64,000 nucleotides of DNA from NCBI GenBank assembly GCA_009844425.1, contig VYBN01000013.1, positions 62,001-126,000 of the forward strand, given 5' to 3'. The notes beneath the pieces are model-generated. The model was not told the origin of the DNA, made no database searches, and worked only from the letters and a program-made list of their open reading frames with translations. The stretch comes from Gammaproteobacteria bacterium (GTDB lineage: Bacteria; Pseudomonadota; Gammaproteobacteria; Steroidobacterales; Foliamicaceae). This document shows, one piece after another, positions 25,422-33,514 of the stretch; the stretch's first letter is position 1; every line of letters begins with the position of its first letter. Both the position numbers and the translations under genes were made by a program.

Positions 25422-26669
25422 ATGATCAACAGACGATCCGTAATGGGTTTGTTCGCCGGGGCAGCATCCCTGGTGGCAGCGCCATTCGCGAGCCGCGCAG
25501 CGCAGCAACGCACCGCGCCGCCGGCGATGGGATTTTTCGAAACGCGGGACGATCTGCCGCCCCCGCCCAAGACGGCCGGGAACGTACCGGGCACTCTGGC
25601 GCCGCGGGGCCGCAACGGGCGCATGGAACGCCTGCCGGAAATCGACCTGGAAAGCCGGATGGATTTCCTGATGTCGGTACGGACCTTCGCCAACCAGACA
25701 TTGAGCCAGGCCGCCGGCCGGCGCGCAAACGATATTCTGGCCAGCAAGGGCATTTCTCCGGACACGGAACTGCCGATGCAGGAAGCCATCGCCCTGCTGC
25801 AGGACGATCCCGTCGTAAGCGCAAGGACCCGGACCTGGATGTCGGTGCAGCAGCTTTCTTGGAACAACATGAAAGCCGAGTGCGAAAACAATGCCGACAC
25901 CTACCTGAGCGAGATGGAAGCGGTCGACAACCGCGGTCCCGGAACCCTGGAACTGAACCCCGACCTCGAGATGCCCGACTACACGCGCCACGAGATCCAC
26001 ATCCAGCCGGGCGGCTACGTGGGCAACGACTTCGCAGGGCACATGTACGACTACGGCACCAACGGCTTCTATACCGGGCGCAACGACCAGGATGCGTTGC
26101 ACATGACAGCGGCCTTCGGGCTGCCGATACCGGAGGACGGCAAGGTCAAGCGCATTCTGGACCTCGGCACCGGCGTCGGCCAACTGGCCATGGCGCTGAA
26201 GGAGCGTTTCCCGGATGCGGAAGTCTGGGGCATCGACGTCGGCGGGCCAATGGTGCGGTACGGCCATCTGCGCGCGGTGGAACGGGGGCTGGACGTCAAT
26301 TTCGCCCAGCGCCTGGCGGAAGACACGCGCTTCCCCGACAACCACTTCGACCTGGTGACCAGCTACATCATGCTTCATGAAGTCTCGCCCCAGGGCACGA
26401 AGGACATCGTCAACGAGGCCTTCCGCATCACGCGCCCGGGCGGAATCTTCTACCCCATCGACTTCAACCTGAAGAACCCGTTTCCCCGGACGGCATACGG
26501 CCAGTACCGGCGCTGGTGGGACCATCGCTGGAACAACGAGGTGTGGACGATCAAGTACCGCACCAACGGGCTGCAGGACCTTGTCCGCGCCGCCGGGTTC
26601 GATCTGAACGAGGAGGGGCCGGTCGCCCTGCCGCGGTTCGGCGTGATGAACGCCACCAAGCCCGCATAA
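25422..26669 (+). CDS. SAM-dependent methyltransferase with Tat signal peptide
   Basis: A 415-residue protein. AGGAGGT precedes ATG, which starts MINRRSVMGLFAGAASLVAA, a twin-arginine leader cleaved near RAAQQ. After a Pro-rich linker comes a helical region (about 90-165, paralogous to the other methyltransferase) and the Rossmann core: VKRILDLGTGVGQLAMAL (motif I, about 235), DAEVWGIDVGGPMVRY, FPDNHFDLVTSYIMLHEVS, RITRPGGIFYPIDF. Export of a SAM-dependent enzyme is unexpected because SAM is cytoplasmic; it may be loaded before export, or the RR leader may be retained. Substrate unknown. Confidence 0.85.
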   Translation: MINRRSVMGLFAGAASLVAAPFASRAAQQRTAPPAMGFFETRDDLPPPPKTAGNVPGTLAPRGRNGRMERLPEIDLESRMDFLMSVRTFANQTLSQAAGRRANDILASKGISPDTELPMQEAIALLQDDPVVSARTRTWMSVQQLSWNNMKAECENNADTYLSEMEAVDNRGPGTLELNPDLEMPDYTRHEIHIQPGGYVGNDFAGHMYDYGTNGFYTGRNDQDALHMTAAFGLPIPEDGKVKRILDLGTGVGQLAMALKERFPDAEVWGIDVGGPMVRYGHLRAVERGLDVNFAQRLAEDTRFPDNHFDLVTSYIMLHEVSPQGTKDIVNEAFRITRPGGIFYPIDFNLKNPFPRTAYGQYRRWWDHRWNNEVWTIKYRTNGLQDLVRAAGFDLNEEGPVALPRFGVMNATKPA

Positions 26670-26673
26670 CGGC

Positions 26674-27513
26674 GTGCGCGACAGGAACGGGAAGCTTACC
26701 CGCCGGCAGACGCTCGCGGGGGCTGGTGCCGCGCTCGTCGCTTCGGCGGCGGGGTCGGTCGCGAAGGCCGAGGCCGGGGAAGAATCCAAGACCTTCATCC
26801 TCGTACACGGCACCTGGCTGGGCGGCTGGAGCTGGCAGTTCGTGCGCCGCATCCTGGAGCGGGCCGGCCACGACGTATACGCGCCTTCGCTGACCGGCTG
26901 CGGCGACCGCGCCCACACGACAAGTCCGGACGTGGGTCTCGACACCCATATCCAGGACATCGTCAACATCATCGACTTCGAGAGCCTCGATGACGTCATC
27001 CTCGTTGGACATTCCTTCGCCGGCATGGTCATTACCGGCGTCGCGGATGCAAGGCGCGAGCGCATACGGCGCATCGTCTTCTTCGATGCGCTGGTCCCGG
27101 CGGGCGGCCGCATGAGCGGCGTGAGCCGCACGCCCGAGGGAGAACTGTCCGAATACTTCATCAAGCGCATGGAGAAATTCGTCGACGGCTACCGGATGGA
27201 CTACTTCGACTCCTACCCCCTCAAGATGGTGGTGCCGGATTCCGAACCCGAGCTGCAGGCGCTGCTGAAGGAGAAGATCACGCTCCATCCGATGCGCGCC
27301 TGGAGCGATGTGCTGGAGCTGAAAAACGGCGGCTGGGAGGGCCTGCCGCGCACGTACATCCACTGCGTGGGCCAGGAATACTCGATGACCAGCGACTTCA
27401 TGGTCGGCCCCGCGCGCGAACCCGGATGGCAATTCATCGAAATGGACATCCCGCGCGGCGGCATGCTGACCCACCCGGAACTGGTCGCCGAGACCTTCGC
27501 CAATCTGACCTGA
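26674..27513 (+). CDS. Alpha/beta hydrolase (HNL/methylesterase-like) with Tat signal
   Basis: A 279-residue exported hydrolase. The start is GTG, four bases after the methyltransferase stop. The leader TRRQTLAGAGAALVASAAGSVAKA is Tat-like. The fold signature FILVHGTWLGGWSWQFV (oxyanion hole), LERAGHDVYAPSLTGCGDR, the nucleophile elbow VGHSFAGMVI and a late His in a PRGGMLTHPE segment match the hydroxynitrile-lyase/salicylate-methylesterase/EstC group. These enzymes hydrolyse methyl or other small esters. Next to a methyltransferase it may form a methylation/demethylation pair, an inference from proximity. Confidence 0.85.
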   Translation: MRDRNGKLTRRQTLAGAGAALVASAAGSVAKAEAGEESKTFILVHGTWLGGWSWQFVRRILERAGHDVYAPSLTGCGDRAHTTSPDVGLDTHIQDIVNIIDFESLDDVILVGHSFAGMVITGVADARRERIRRIVFFDALVPAGGRMSGVSRTPEGELSEYFIKRMEKFVDGYRMDYFDSYPLKMVVPDSEPELQALLKEKITLHPMRAWSDVLELKNGGWEGLPRTYIHCVGQEYSMTSDFMVGPAREPGWQFIEMDIPRGGMLTHPELVAETFANLT

Positions 27514-28730
27514 TGCGCCGGGTACTGGTTCTGGCGACGGCCCTCGCCTGGGCCGCCGCCGCACACGGCCAGGTCGCGCCGGAAATTCGCGCGATCCATG
27601 ATCGCGTGTTCACCTTCGACGCCCACGTGGACATTTCCCTCTCGTTCGCGACAGCGGAATCGGACCCGGGCGTGGACGGGTTCGAACCGGTGGATCTGCC
27701 GAAGATGGAACGCGGCGGGCTGGACGCCGCCGCCTTTGCCGTATTCGCCTCGCATGGGCCGCTGGACGCAACCGGCTACGCGCGGGCGCTCGAGCAGGCC
27801 CGCACCAAGGCCGCGGCCATCCGGCGCATGGCCCTGGAAATGTATCCGCAGCGCATCGGCCTGGCATTGACGGCGGACGACCTGCGCGCCCATGCGTCCG
27901 AAGGACGGCGCAGCGCCCTGATGTCGATGCTGAACGCCTACAGCCTGGGCGCCGGGGGAGAGCACCTCGATGAGTTTTTCGCGGCCGGCGTGCGCATGGT
28001 CGGATTCACCCACCTCGGACACAACCAGTTCGCCGACTCGGCCCGCCCCAGCCCTCAGTTGGGCGACGGCCCGGCGCTTCACGGAGGCCTGTCGGACGCG
28101 GGCCGGAACCTGGTGGCCCGGCTGAACGACCTGGGCGTGATCATCGACGTATCGCAGATCACGGAGGACGCCCTGCTCCAGACCGTCGCCCTGAGCCGCG
28201 CGCCGGTCGCGGCGTCGCACGTGGGCGTGAAGGCGCTGGTGGACCATCCGCGCAACCTGAGCGACCGGGCCCTTGAGGCGGTCGGCTCGTCCGGCGGCGT
28301 CGTTCACATCGTCGCGTTCGGCAGCTACCTCGAGGAACCCAGCCCCGAGCGCTCGAACGCCATTCTGGATCTGTTGAGCCGCAACCGGCGCGAGACCGTC
28401 GAGCAGAGCGAGGCCTACTTCCGGGAAATGCGCGAAATCAATGAACGCCTGCCCGGCGCCTCCGTCTCCGACCTCGTGGATCAGGTGGACTACGTCGTGG
28501 AACTACTGGGAATCGACCACGTTGGGCTGGCCACGGACTTCAACCACGGAGGCGGCATCTCCGGCTGGAACGACGAAGGCGACGCGGCCAACGTCACCGT
28601 GGAACTGGTGCTCCGCGGCTACTCCGAAGAGGACATCGCCAAAATCTGGGGCGGCAACTTCCTGCGCGTATTCGGCCAGGTAACCGAACTGGCCGGCGCT
28701 AACCGGCCGTCCCCGGCAGCAAAGCGGTGA
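27513..28730 (+). CDS. Membrane dipeptidase (renal dipeptidase, M19), exported
   Basis: A 405-residue zinc-dependent dipeptidase of the M19 family with signal peptide MRRVLVLATALAWAAAAHGQ. Zinc-ligand motifs are FDAHVDIS (HxD), VGFTHLGHN and the central Glu/His region, APVAASHVGV and GIDHVGLATDFNHGGG. Family members cleave L,D- or D-containing dipeptides, glutathione fragments or beta-lactams. The ATG overlaps the stop of the hydrolase gene (TGATG) so the genes from 25064 onward form one transcription unit. The last 32 bases overlap the 3' end of the convergent PLP decarboxylase gene. Confidence 0.9.
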   Translation: MRRVLVLATALAWAAAAHGQVAPEIRAIHDRVFTFDAHVDISLSFATAESDPGVDGFEPVDLPKMERGGLDAAAFAVFASHGPLDATGYARALEQARTKAAAIRRMALEMYPQRIGLALTADDLRAHASEGRRSALMSMLNAYSLGAGGEHLDEFFAAGVRMVGFTHLGHNQFADSARPSPQLGDGPALHGGLSDAGRNLVARLNDLGVIIDVSQITEDALLQTVALSRAPVAASHVGVKALVDHPRNLSDRALEAVGSSGGVVHIVAFGSYLEEPSPERSNAILDLLSRNRRETVEQSEAYFREMREINERLPGASVSDLVDQVDYVVELLGIDHVGLATDFNHGGGISGWNDEGDAANVTVELVLRGYSEEDIAKIWGGNFLRVFGQVTELAGANRPSPAAKR

Positions 28731-30159
28731 GCACCCGCTCGACTGCATGGACAGTCTTCCGAACGTCGGCGGACCTGGTGGCCCAGGAGCAGACGCTGAT
28801 CCGCATCGCGCGCATGCCGCGCCAATCGGTACCTCCGAACCATGCCGTTCCCTCGGCCTGAATGGCGGCAATCACCCGGTCGGTGAATCCGTCGTGATCG
28901 GCACCTGTGGGGTCCCGAAATCGGACCAGCCCCTGATTGATGACCGCGGGCGAGAGGACCTCGGTGCCGGGAAGGGAGCCGATGCCCTCTACGAGGTTCG
29001 CTGCGGCATCGCTGCATCGCTCGACGATGTCAGCGATCCCGCGGCGGCCGAGCGCCTTCACCGCGGCGTACACAGGGACACCTCGGCCGCGACGGGACCA
29101 CTCGGGGGTCCAATCGAGTTGGTCCCGAGCGTTGGCGGCGTGGGTCAGGTACGGAGCCCGGATGCTCATGGCAGCGCGATGCGCCTCCCGGTGGCGGATA
29201 GCTACGAAGCCGATATCGAACGGCGTGTTGAGCCATTTGTGGGCGTCGGTCGCCCACGAGTCGGCCCCTTCGACACCGTCGAGCAAGTGGGCGAAACGCG
29301 GCGACACCTTCGCCCATAGCCCGAACGCGCCATCAACATGCACCCAAGTGTTGCCGCGCAAGCGACAGAGCGGCATCACGGTCCGGAAGTCATCGAAGTT
29401 CCCGGTGTTGATATCGCCGGCAGAAAGGCAGACCGCTACCGGGGCATACTCCAGTTCAGTTAGCAACGCCTCGAGTGCCGGAACATCCAGTCGGTCGGCC
29501 GTGGTGGGCACGAGGTGGAGATGCTTTGATCCGAGCCCCAATATCCGCACCGCCCGGTCCACTGAGTGGTGTCCGTGCGTGCCCGTGACGACGTGCAGTT
29601 GGGGGGCGTTCCCGAGCCCCTCGCGCTCCGGATCATGTCCGCAGCCGAGGAGCAGGTAGCGGCGGGCGGCGGCAAGGGCCGTCACGTGAGCGAGTTGGCA
29701 CCCCGAGGTAAAGGCGAACGACGAGTTGTCGGGGAGGCCCAACAGTTCGATGACCCAACGGCCGGCGATCTCCTCAATCACCGCTTCAGCGGGGGAACAA
29801 GCCGCCAATGTCGCGTTCTGATCCCAGGCGGACACCAGCCAATCCGCCGCCAGCGCCGCAGGATGTGCGCCACCGATGACCCAACCGTAGAAGCGTCCAC
29901 CGGCGCATCCAAGAAGTCCGCCCTCTACGTTTGCGACAAGATCGTCGATGACGGACACGGGGTCCGAGGGATACTCCGGCAGTGGGCTGTCGAGGCGGCG
30001 CCGCAACTCCGGAGGAGTGCGACTGGCAGCTACCGGCCGCTGGTCGACCTCCGCGAGCCAGTCGATGGCGTGCTCGGCGGCTGCGCGCAGTGCGGGCTCC
30101 ACGGAAGTCACGATTGGCGCGTAGGGCTGTTCCTCTTCGATGGGAAGCAGGCGGGTCAT
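28699..30159 (-). CDS. PLP-dependent decarboxylase (group II, aromatic-L-amino-acid type)
   Basis: A 486-residue aminotransferase-fold decarboxylase. ATG 30159 overlaps the upstream Ada-like gene stop by four bases. Signatures are TSGCQLAHVTAL, THGHHSVDRAV (stacking His), VCLSAGDINTG, WVHVDGAFGLWA (PLP-binding Asp) and the PLP-anchoring lysine K308 in SWATDAHKWLN. The spacing fits pyridoxal decarboxylases acting on aromatic or acidic amino acids, or related non-decarboxylating members. No signal peptide. Substrate unknown. The ends of this gene and the dipeptidase overlap convergently for 32 bases. Confidence 0.87.
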   Translation of the reverse strand: MTRLLPIEEEQPYAPIVTSVEPALRAAAEHAIDWLAEVDQRPVAASRTPPELRRRLDSPLPEYPSDPVSVIDDLVANVEGGLLGCAGGRFYGWVIGGAHPAALAADWLVSAWDQNATLAACSPAEAVIEEIAGRWVIELLGLPDNSSFAFTSGCQLAHVTALAAARRYLLLGCGHDPEREGLGNAPQLHVVTGTHGHHSVDRAVRILGLGSKHLHLVPTTADRLDVPALEALLTELEYAPVAVCLSAGDINTGNFDDFRTVMPLCRLRGNTWVHVDGAFGLWAKVSPRFAHLLDGVEGADSWATDAHKWLNTPFDIGFVAIRHREAHRAAMSIRAPYLTHAANARDQLDWTPEWSRRGRGVPVYAAVKALGRRGIADIVERCSDAAANLVEGIGSLPGTEVLSPAVINQGLVRFRDPTGADHDGFTDRVIAAIQAEGTAWFGGTDWRGMRAMRISVCSWATRSADVRKTVHAVERVLTALLPGTAG

Positions 30160-31031
30160 GACGCACTCCCGGCTTGGCCCATTTCGGCGCCGCCGGTGAA
30201 CTGGCGACTCGCCTCCCACGCCAGCATGCAGCGTTTCCGCGTGACGCCACCGGCGTAGTTCCCCGTAATCCCTCCCGCGCGAATCACGCGGTGGCACGGG
30301 ATGAGGAAGCCGATCGGGTTCTTGCCCACCGCGCTCCCCGTGGCCCGAGCCGCCTGCGCGCTGCCGACCTCGGCGGCCAGACGGCCGTAGGTGATGACCT
30401 GCCCGGGCGGTACGCGCAGCAGGGCGCGCCAGACGGCCAGTTGGAAGTTGGTCCCGCGCACGTGTACGGACAGCGGGCGGCTCTCGGCTTCGAAGGGCGC
30501 CGCGAAGATGGACCGCGCCAGCGCCGTTGCCATCAATTCGTCGCCTTCGAATACCGCCCGTCCCCAGGTGCGGCAGAGAGTTTCTTTCTCGGCGGAAACG
30601 TCCCCGTCGGCCACAAATCCAACCCGGCAGACGCCGCGCTCGGTCCAGGCGACGAACACGGGCCCGAAAGGTGATTCTCCGGTGCCGAAGCGAATCGTCA
30701 GCCCCGCGCCCCGGCTCCGGTACTCTCCCGGCGTGACCGCTTCCACGGTGACGAAGTGATCGTGGAGTCTGCCCGGGCCGGTGAGCCCGCTCCCATAAGC
30801 TGCCGCGAGCACGGACTCGGAGTTGTCGAGCAGCTTCTTCGCGTGCTGAACGGTAAGAAACTCGAGAAAGCGCTTTGGCGTGACGCCGGCCCAGCGCGAG
30901 AACAGCCGATGCAGATGGCTTTGGCTCAGACCAACGTGCGCCGCCAGGTCCGCGAGTTCGGGCTGGCGCCTGCGATACCTGGCCAGATAGCGAATCGCGG
31001 CCTCGATTCGATCGTAGTCGGTCGTGTTCAT
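30156..31031 (-). CDS. AraC-type HTH fused to methylated-DNA--protein-cysteine methyltransferase (Ada-like)
   Basis: A 291-residue two-domain DNA-repair regulator. Residues 1-105 are an AraC-type HTH pair (LAAHVGLSQSHLHRLFSRWAG, TPKRFLEFLT). Residues 115-280 are the O6-alkylguanine-DNA alkyltransferase with FQLAVWRALLRVPPGQVITYG and active site IPCHRVI (acceptor Cys246), then AGGITGNYAGGV. The N-terminal zinc-Cys Ada domain, which senses methyl-phosphotriesters, is absent, so it resembles short Ada forms. It shares an operon with the PLP decarboxylase. Expression may be self-regulated by the AraC part. Confidence 0.9.
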   Translation of the reverse strand: MNTTDYDRIEAAIRYLARYRRRQPELADLAAHVGLSQSHLHRLFSRWAGVTPKRFLEFLTVQHAKKLLDNSESVLAAAYGSGLTGPGRLHDHFVTVEAVTPGEYRSRGAGLTIRFGTGESPFGPVFVAWTERGVCRVGFVADGDVSAEKETLCRTWGRAVFEGDELMATALARSIFAAPFEAESRPLSVHVRGTNFQLAVWRALLRVPPGQVITYGRLAAEVGSAQAARATGSAVGKNPIGFLIPCHRVIRAGGITGNYAGGVTRKRCMLAWEASRQFTGGAEMGQAGSAS

Positions 31032-31202
31032 GCGGAACTCCGGGAAATGATCATCGATGTGACGTCCTCTAACGTAAACACTCCCGATGTCGAAATCGAC
31101 CCGATCCTTGCTATGCGAAGTCGGCGCGAGAGGCTACCGGCGGCCTTGAGTTGTTTTTTGGTGCAACGACCTCGATGTTGTCCCGGCGACCCGGGCGAAT
31201 CG

Positions 31203-31997
31203 TCATTCAGGCGTCAGTCGATCGTCGATGTCCTCGAATCCCGCGCGTAAACCGATGGTCTGGCCGACCTTGAACTTGATCGGGCGGTGCGCCGTATCCA
31301 CCCACAGGTTCGAGTGCGTCTCATATCCCTCGCCGGTACCGTCCAGCGATCCTTTCTCGTCAAACACGAAATGGCGAACGGTGATCTCCGATCCGTCGGC
31401 GCGGGCAACGCTGAAGTCCCGCACATGATCGATGCTCACGACCACGTCGAATGACCTCATGTCCTGGTTCAGCACGAAGGCCATCCAGCGGAAATCCTGC
31501 ACGCCCGCCCTGTCGGCGTCATAGCGCCGCGACATCGTGAATTGCGGTATGGCGCCAGGCATCATGTCCATCAAGCAGCCCGACGGGCACTCCCCCTGGT
31601 AGGTCGCCTGTTCGCCGGACTCGTATTCAACGGACATCGTGGCCGCATCGGCGTCTCTCGTCAGTGTCACCGCGAACGCGCGCCCGTCGGCATGCTTTCC
31701 CCAACCCGCTGCGCCTGTGGCCTGTTCATCGGCGTCATAGTCCCAGCGCGCCGGTATTTCAAAACTGTTGTCCGCGGCTGTCACCACGCTGACGATCGTC
31801 CGCCCGCCATCCGCGCGGCGGACAACCTGGAATTCTTCGCTGCTTATGGCCTGGCCCAGGCGCGCCACGTTCATGACGCCGCTGTCGATCACCTCGTCTC
31901 CTGGTGACAGCGTGTACAAGCCAGTATCAACGACATCGGCAAACGCAGTGCCCACAACAAACGCGGTGACTGCGAGAAATCCGGACAACCCTTTCAC
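31203..31997 (-). CDS. Secreted protein of unknown function
   Basis: A 264-residue protein starting at the GTG that overlaps the methyltransferase stop (GTGA at 31994-31997). The leader MKGLSGFLAVTAFVVGTAFA directs export. The mature part is mostly beta-rich (alternating V/T/S segments such as SFDVVVSIDHVRDFSVA and SEITVRHFVFDEKGS), has a CPSGC pair that could form a disulfide, and ends KVGQTIGLRAGFEDIDD. No family comes to mind; not clearly a lipoprotein or adhesin. It is the last gene of the SDR-methyltransferase unit, coupled to both by overlapping start/stop codons. Confidence 0.7.
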   Translation of the reverse strand: MKGLSGFLAVTAFVVGTAFADVVDTGLYTLSPGDEVIDSGVMNVARLGQAISSEEFQVVRRADGGRTIVSVVTAADNSFEIPARWDYDADEQATGAAGWGKHADGRAFAVTLTRDADAATMSVEYESGEQATYQGECPSGCLMDMMPGAIPQFTMSRRYDADRAGVQDFRWMAFVLNQDMRSFDVVVSIDHVRDFSVARADGSEITVRHFVFDEKGSLDGTGEGYETHSNLWVDTAHRPIKFKVGQTIGLRAGFEDIDDRLTPE

Positions 31998-32590
31998 TGG
32001 GGCTCCCTGTGCTGGAATCGATAGACAAACGCCGGGGGCACGTTCAGCGCGGCGACTCCCAGACGCGATGCCTTGAGTCCGAGGCTGTCGAGCGTGCGCC
32101 TGCCGACCGGGCAAATGCCCCCATAGGTGAACTGATGAAAGGCGCCGCACTCGCCGAGCAGCGCGAAGGCCGCCGTCAGCAGCCGGCGCTTTCTGGCCTC
32201 CGAAAACAGCAGCAACGGCAGGCCGCTGATGATGTAATCGACCTGGCCCGTCAGGTCCTGCAATTGCTCGCCCAGCGACAAGGCGTCGCCATGCACGGTG
32301 CGGGCGCCGGGGAAGTTCTCCCGGAGGATTTCGACGAATCGCTCGTCACTGTCCACCAGGCACAGGTCCCCTTCGGATACGCCTGTATTCAGGATGGCCC
32401 GGGTCAGTGCGCCCGTTCCCGCTCCCACTTCGACAACGCGCGCGCCGGCCCCACAGCCGCGGGCCATGAGCCGGCCCAGCGATGCGCCGCTGGGCACCAC
32501 CGCGCCCACCGAGCGCGGATCGCTGACCAGGCTGCGGAAAAACCCGCCAAGCTGGCCGTTGCCGTTCGGCAGCGAGCCGTTGCTCGTCAC
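31994..32590 (-). CDS. Phospholipid N-methyltransferase-like protein (PmtA-type)
   Basis: A 198-residue SAM methyltransferase starting with GTG at 32590, which overlaps the SDR stop (GTGA). Motif I is ARVVEVGAGTGALTRAIL, motif II CLVDSDERFVEIL, motif III TVHGDALSLGEQL and the motif IV segment VDYIISGLPLLLFSE has the SGLPLL form typical of bacterial phosphatidylethanolamine N-methyltransferases rather than rRNA dimethylases. The preceding FFRSLVSDPRSVGAVVPSGASL matches the same group. It likely methylates a lipid head group at the inner membrane. Between two GTGA junctions it is part of a three-gene unit. Confidence 0.82.
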   Translation of the reverse strand: MTSNGSLPNGNGQLGGFFRSLVSDPRSVGAVVPSGASLGRLMARGCGAGARVVEVGAGTGALTRAILNTGVSEGDLCLVDSDERFVEILRENFPGARTVHGDALSLGEQLQDLTGQVDYIISGLPLLLFSEARKRRLLTAAFALLGECGAFHQFTYGGICPVGRRTLDSLGLKASRLGVAALNVPPAFVYRFQHREPQ

Positions 32591-33378
32591 ACCGGATCCT
32601 GTTGGAGATACTGCAAGGCGTCGCGCCAGATCCCGACCTCGGGAGTGATCGCGTTCAGGACCGTGAAGGTCTTGTTGATGGCCTTTTCGCTGACCGCGCA
32701 TTCAACCAGCACCGAGGCGCTGTCCTCCCGGCAGATCATGAACGGCCCGCCCGGTGGGATGGGTTCCGCTTGCAGGAGCATGATGCCGTATTCGCCGCCG
32801 GGCCTGTCCGAGAGACCGGGCGTGCGCGAAATGGTGTAGTGGATCCCGGAAGCGCGCAGCGCCGCCTCGCCCCTGGCCTTGGCGTCCATCGAGGGAGCAA
32901 GTCGCTCGGGCATCCAGCCGGCGGGCGAACGCCCGGCGGATGAAAGCAGGACGAAGCGCTTCACGCCCGTGCGTATGGCCACATCCGCCGTATCGGCAAC
33001 GCCGGTGTGGTAGACATCGTACAGGTCGCTGACTTCGACTTCGGAGAAAGTCACGCCCACTGCATAGATGAGAGCATCCACGCCTTCGAGCGCCGGACCC
33101 ATGGATTCCGGCCTGCGCACGTCGGCGCTGATCCACGTCACGCCGTCTTGCGGCGGCTGCGCGCCGGCTCTCCTGGAGATGCCCCGCACAGCATGCCCGC
33201 GCGCCAGCAGATCTTCGACAACGAACTTGCCGGTGCGCCCGGTCGCGCCCAGAACGGCGACGGTGAGAGGGGTTTCGCCGGCGTCACGCGCCGGATCGGC
33301 GGCGGACAGCCTGGCGCCCAGAAGGGCGGACGAGCCCAGGGCGAGACCGTTGAAGAGGATGGTGCGGCGTGTGGTCAT
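32587..33378 (-). CDS. NAD(P)-binding atypical SDR with Tat-like leader
   Basis: A 263-residue oxidoreductase-fold protein. ATG 33378 starts MTTRRTILFNGLALGSSALLGA, a twin-arginine-like leader. The Rossmann motif VAVLGATGRTGKFVVEDLL and DVRRPESM, VDALIYAVGV, VKRFVLLSSAGRSP, then SGIHYTISRTPGL place it in the NmrA/SDR_a5 atypical group, which may bind NAD(P) as a sensor or reduce substrates. The canonical YxxxK is not seen, as in many SDR_a members. It is the first gene of the three-gene unit and lies 38 bases upstream (in its own sense) from tRNA-Lys on the same strand. Confidence 0.8.
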   Translation of the reverse strand: MTTRRTILFNGLALGSSALLGARLSAADPARDAGETPLTVAVLGATGRTGKFVVEDLLARGHAVRGISRRAGAQPPQDGVTWISADVRRPESMGPALEGVDALIYAVGVTFSEVEVSDLYDVYHTGVADTADVAIRTGVKRFVLLSSAGRSPAGWMPERLAPSMDAKARGEAALRASGIHYTISRTPGLSDRPGGEYGIMLLQAEPIPPGGPFMICREDSASVLVECAVSEKAINKTFTVLNAITPEVGIWRDALQYLQQDPV

Positions 33379-33416
33379 GGCAGTACCCGGCGCGCTCGGC
33401 GGCTCCACTTTCAGTG

Positions 33417-33489
33417 TGGGTCGTGCAGGAATCGAACCTGCGACCTACTGGTTAAAAGCCAGCTGCTCTACCAACTGAGCTAACGACCC
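33417..33489 (-). tRNA. tRNA-Lys (anticodon UUU)
   Basis: On the minus strand the 73 bases form a full cloverleaf: acceptor GGGTCGT pairs with ACGACCC, the D-arm contains AGCTCAGTTGGTAGAGC, the anticodon arm CTGGCTTTTAACCAG has loop CTTTTAA with anticodon TTT, and the T-arm is GCAGGTTCGATTCCTGC. Discriminator A; the CCA is not encoded (CAC follows). It lies 25 bases downstream of cpoB, the placement seen at the end of the tol-pal operon in several gammaproteobacteria. Confidence 0.97.
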
Positions 33490-33514
33490 GTGGCGCGCAA
33501 TTGTAGCTGCTGGG

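Noticed and set aside
33411-33416. Encoded CCA end of tRNA-Lys
   Set aside because: The bases after the discriminator read CAC, not CCA.
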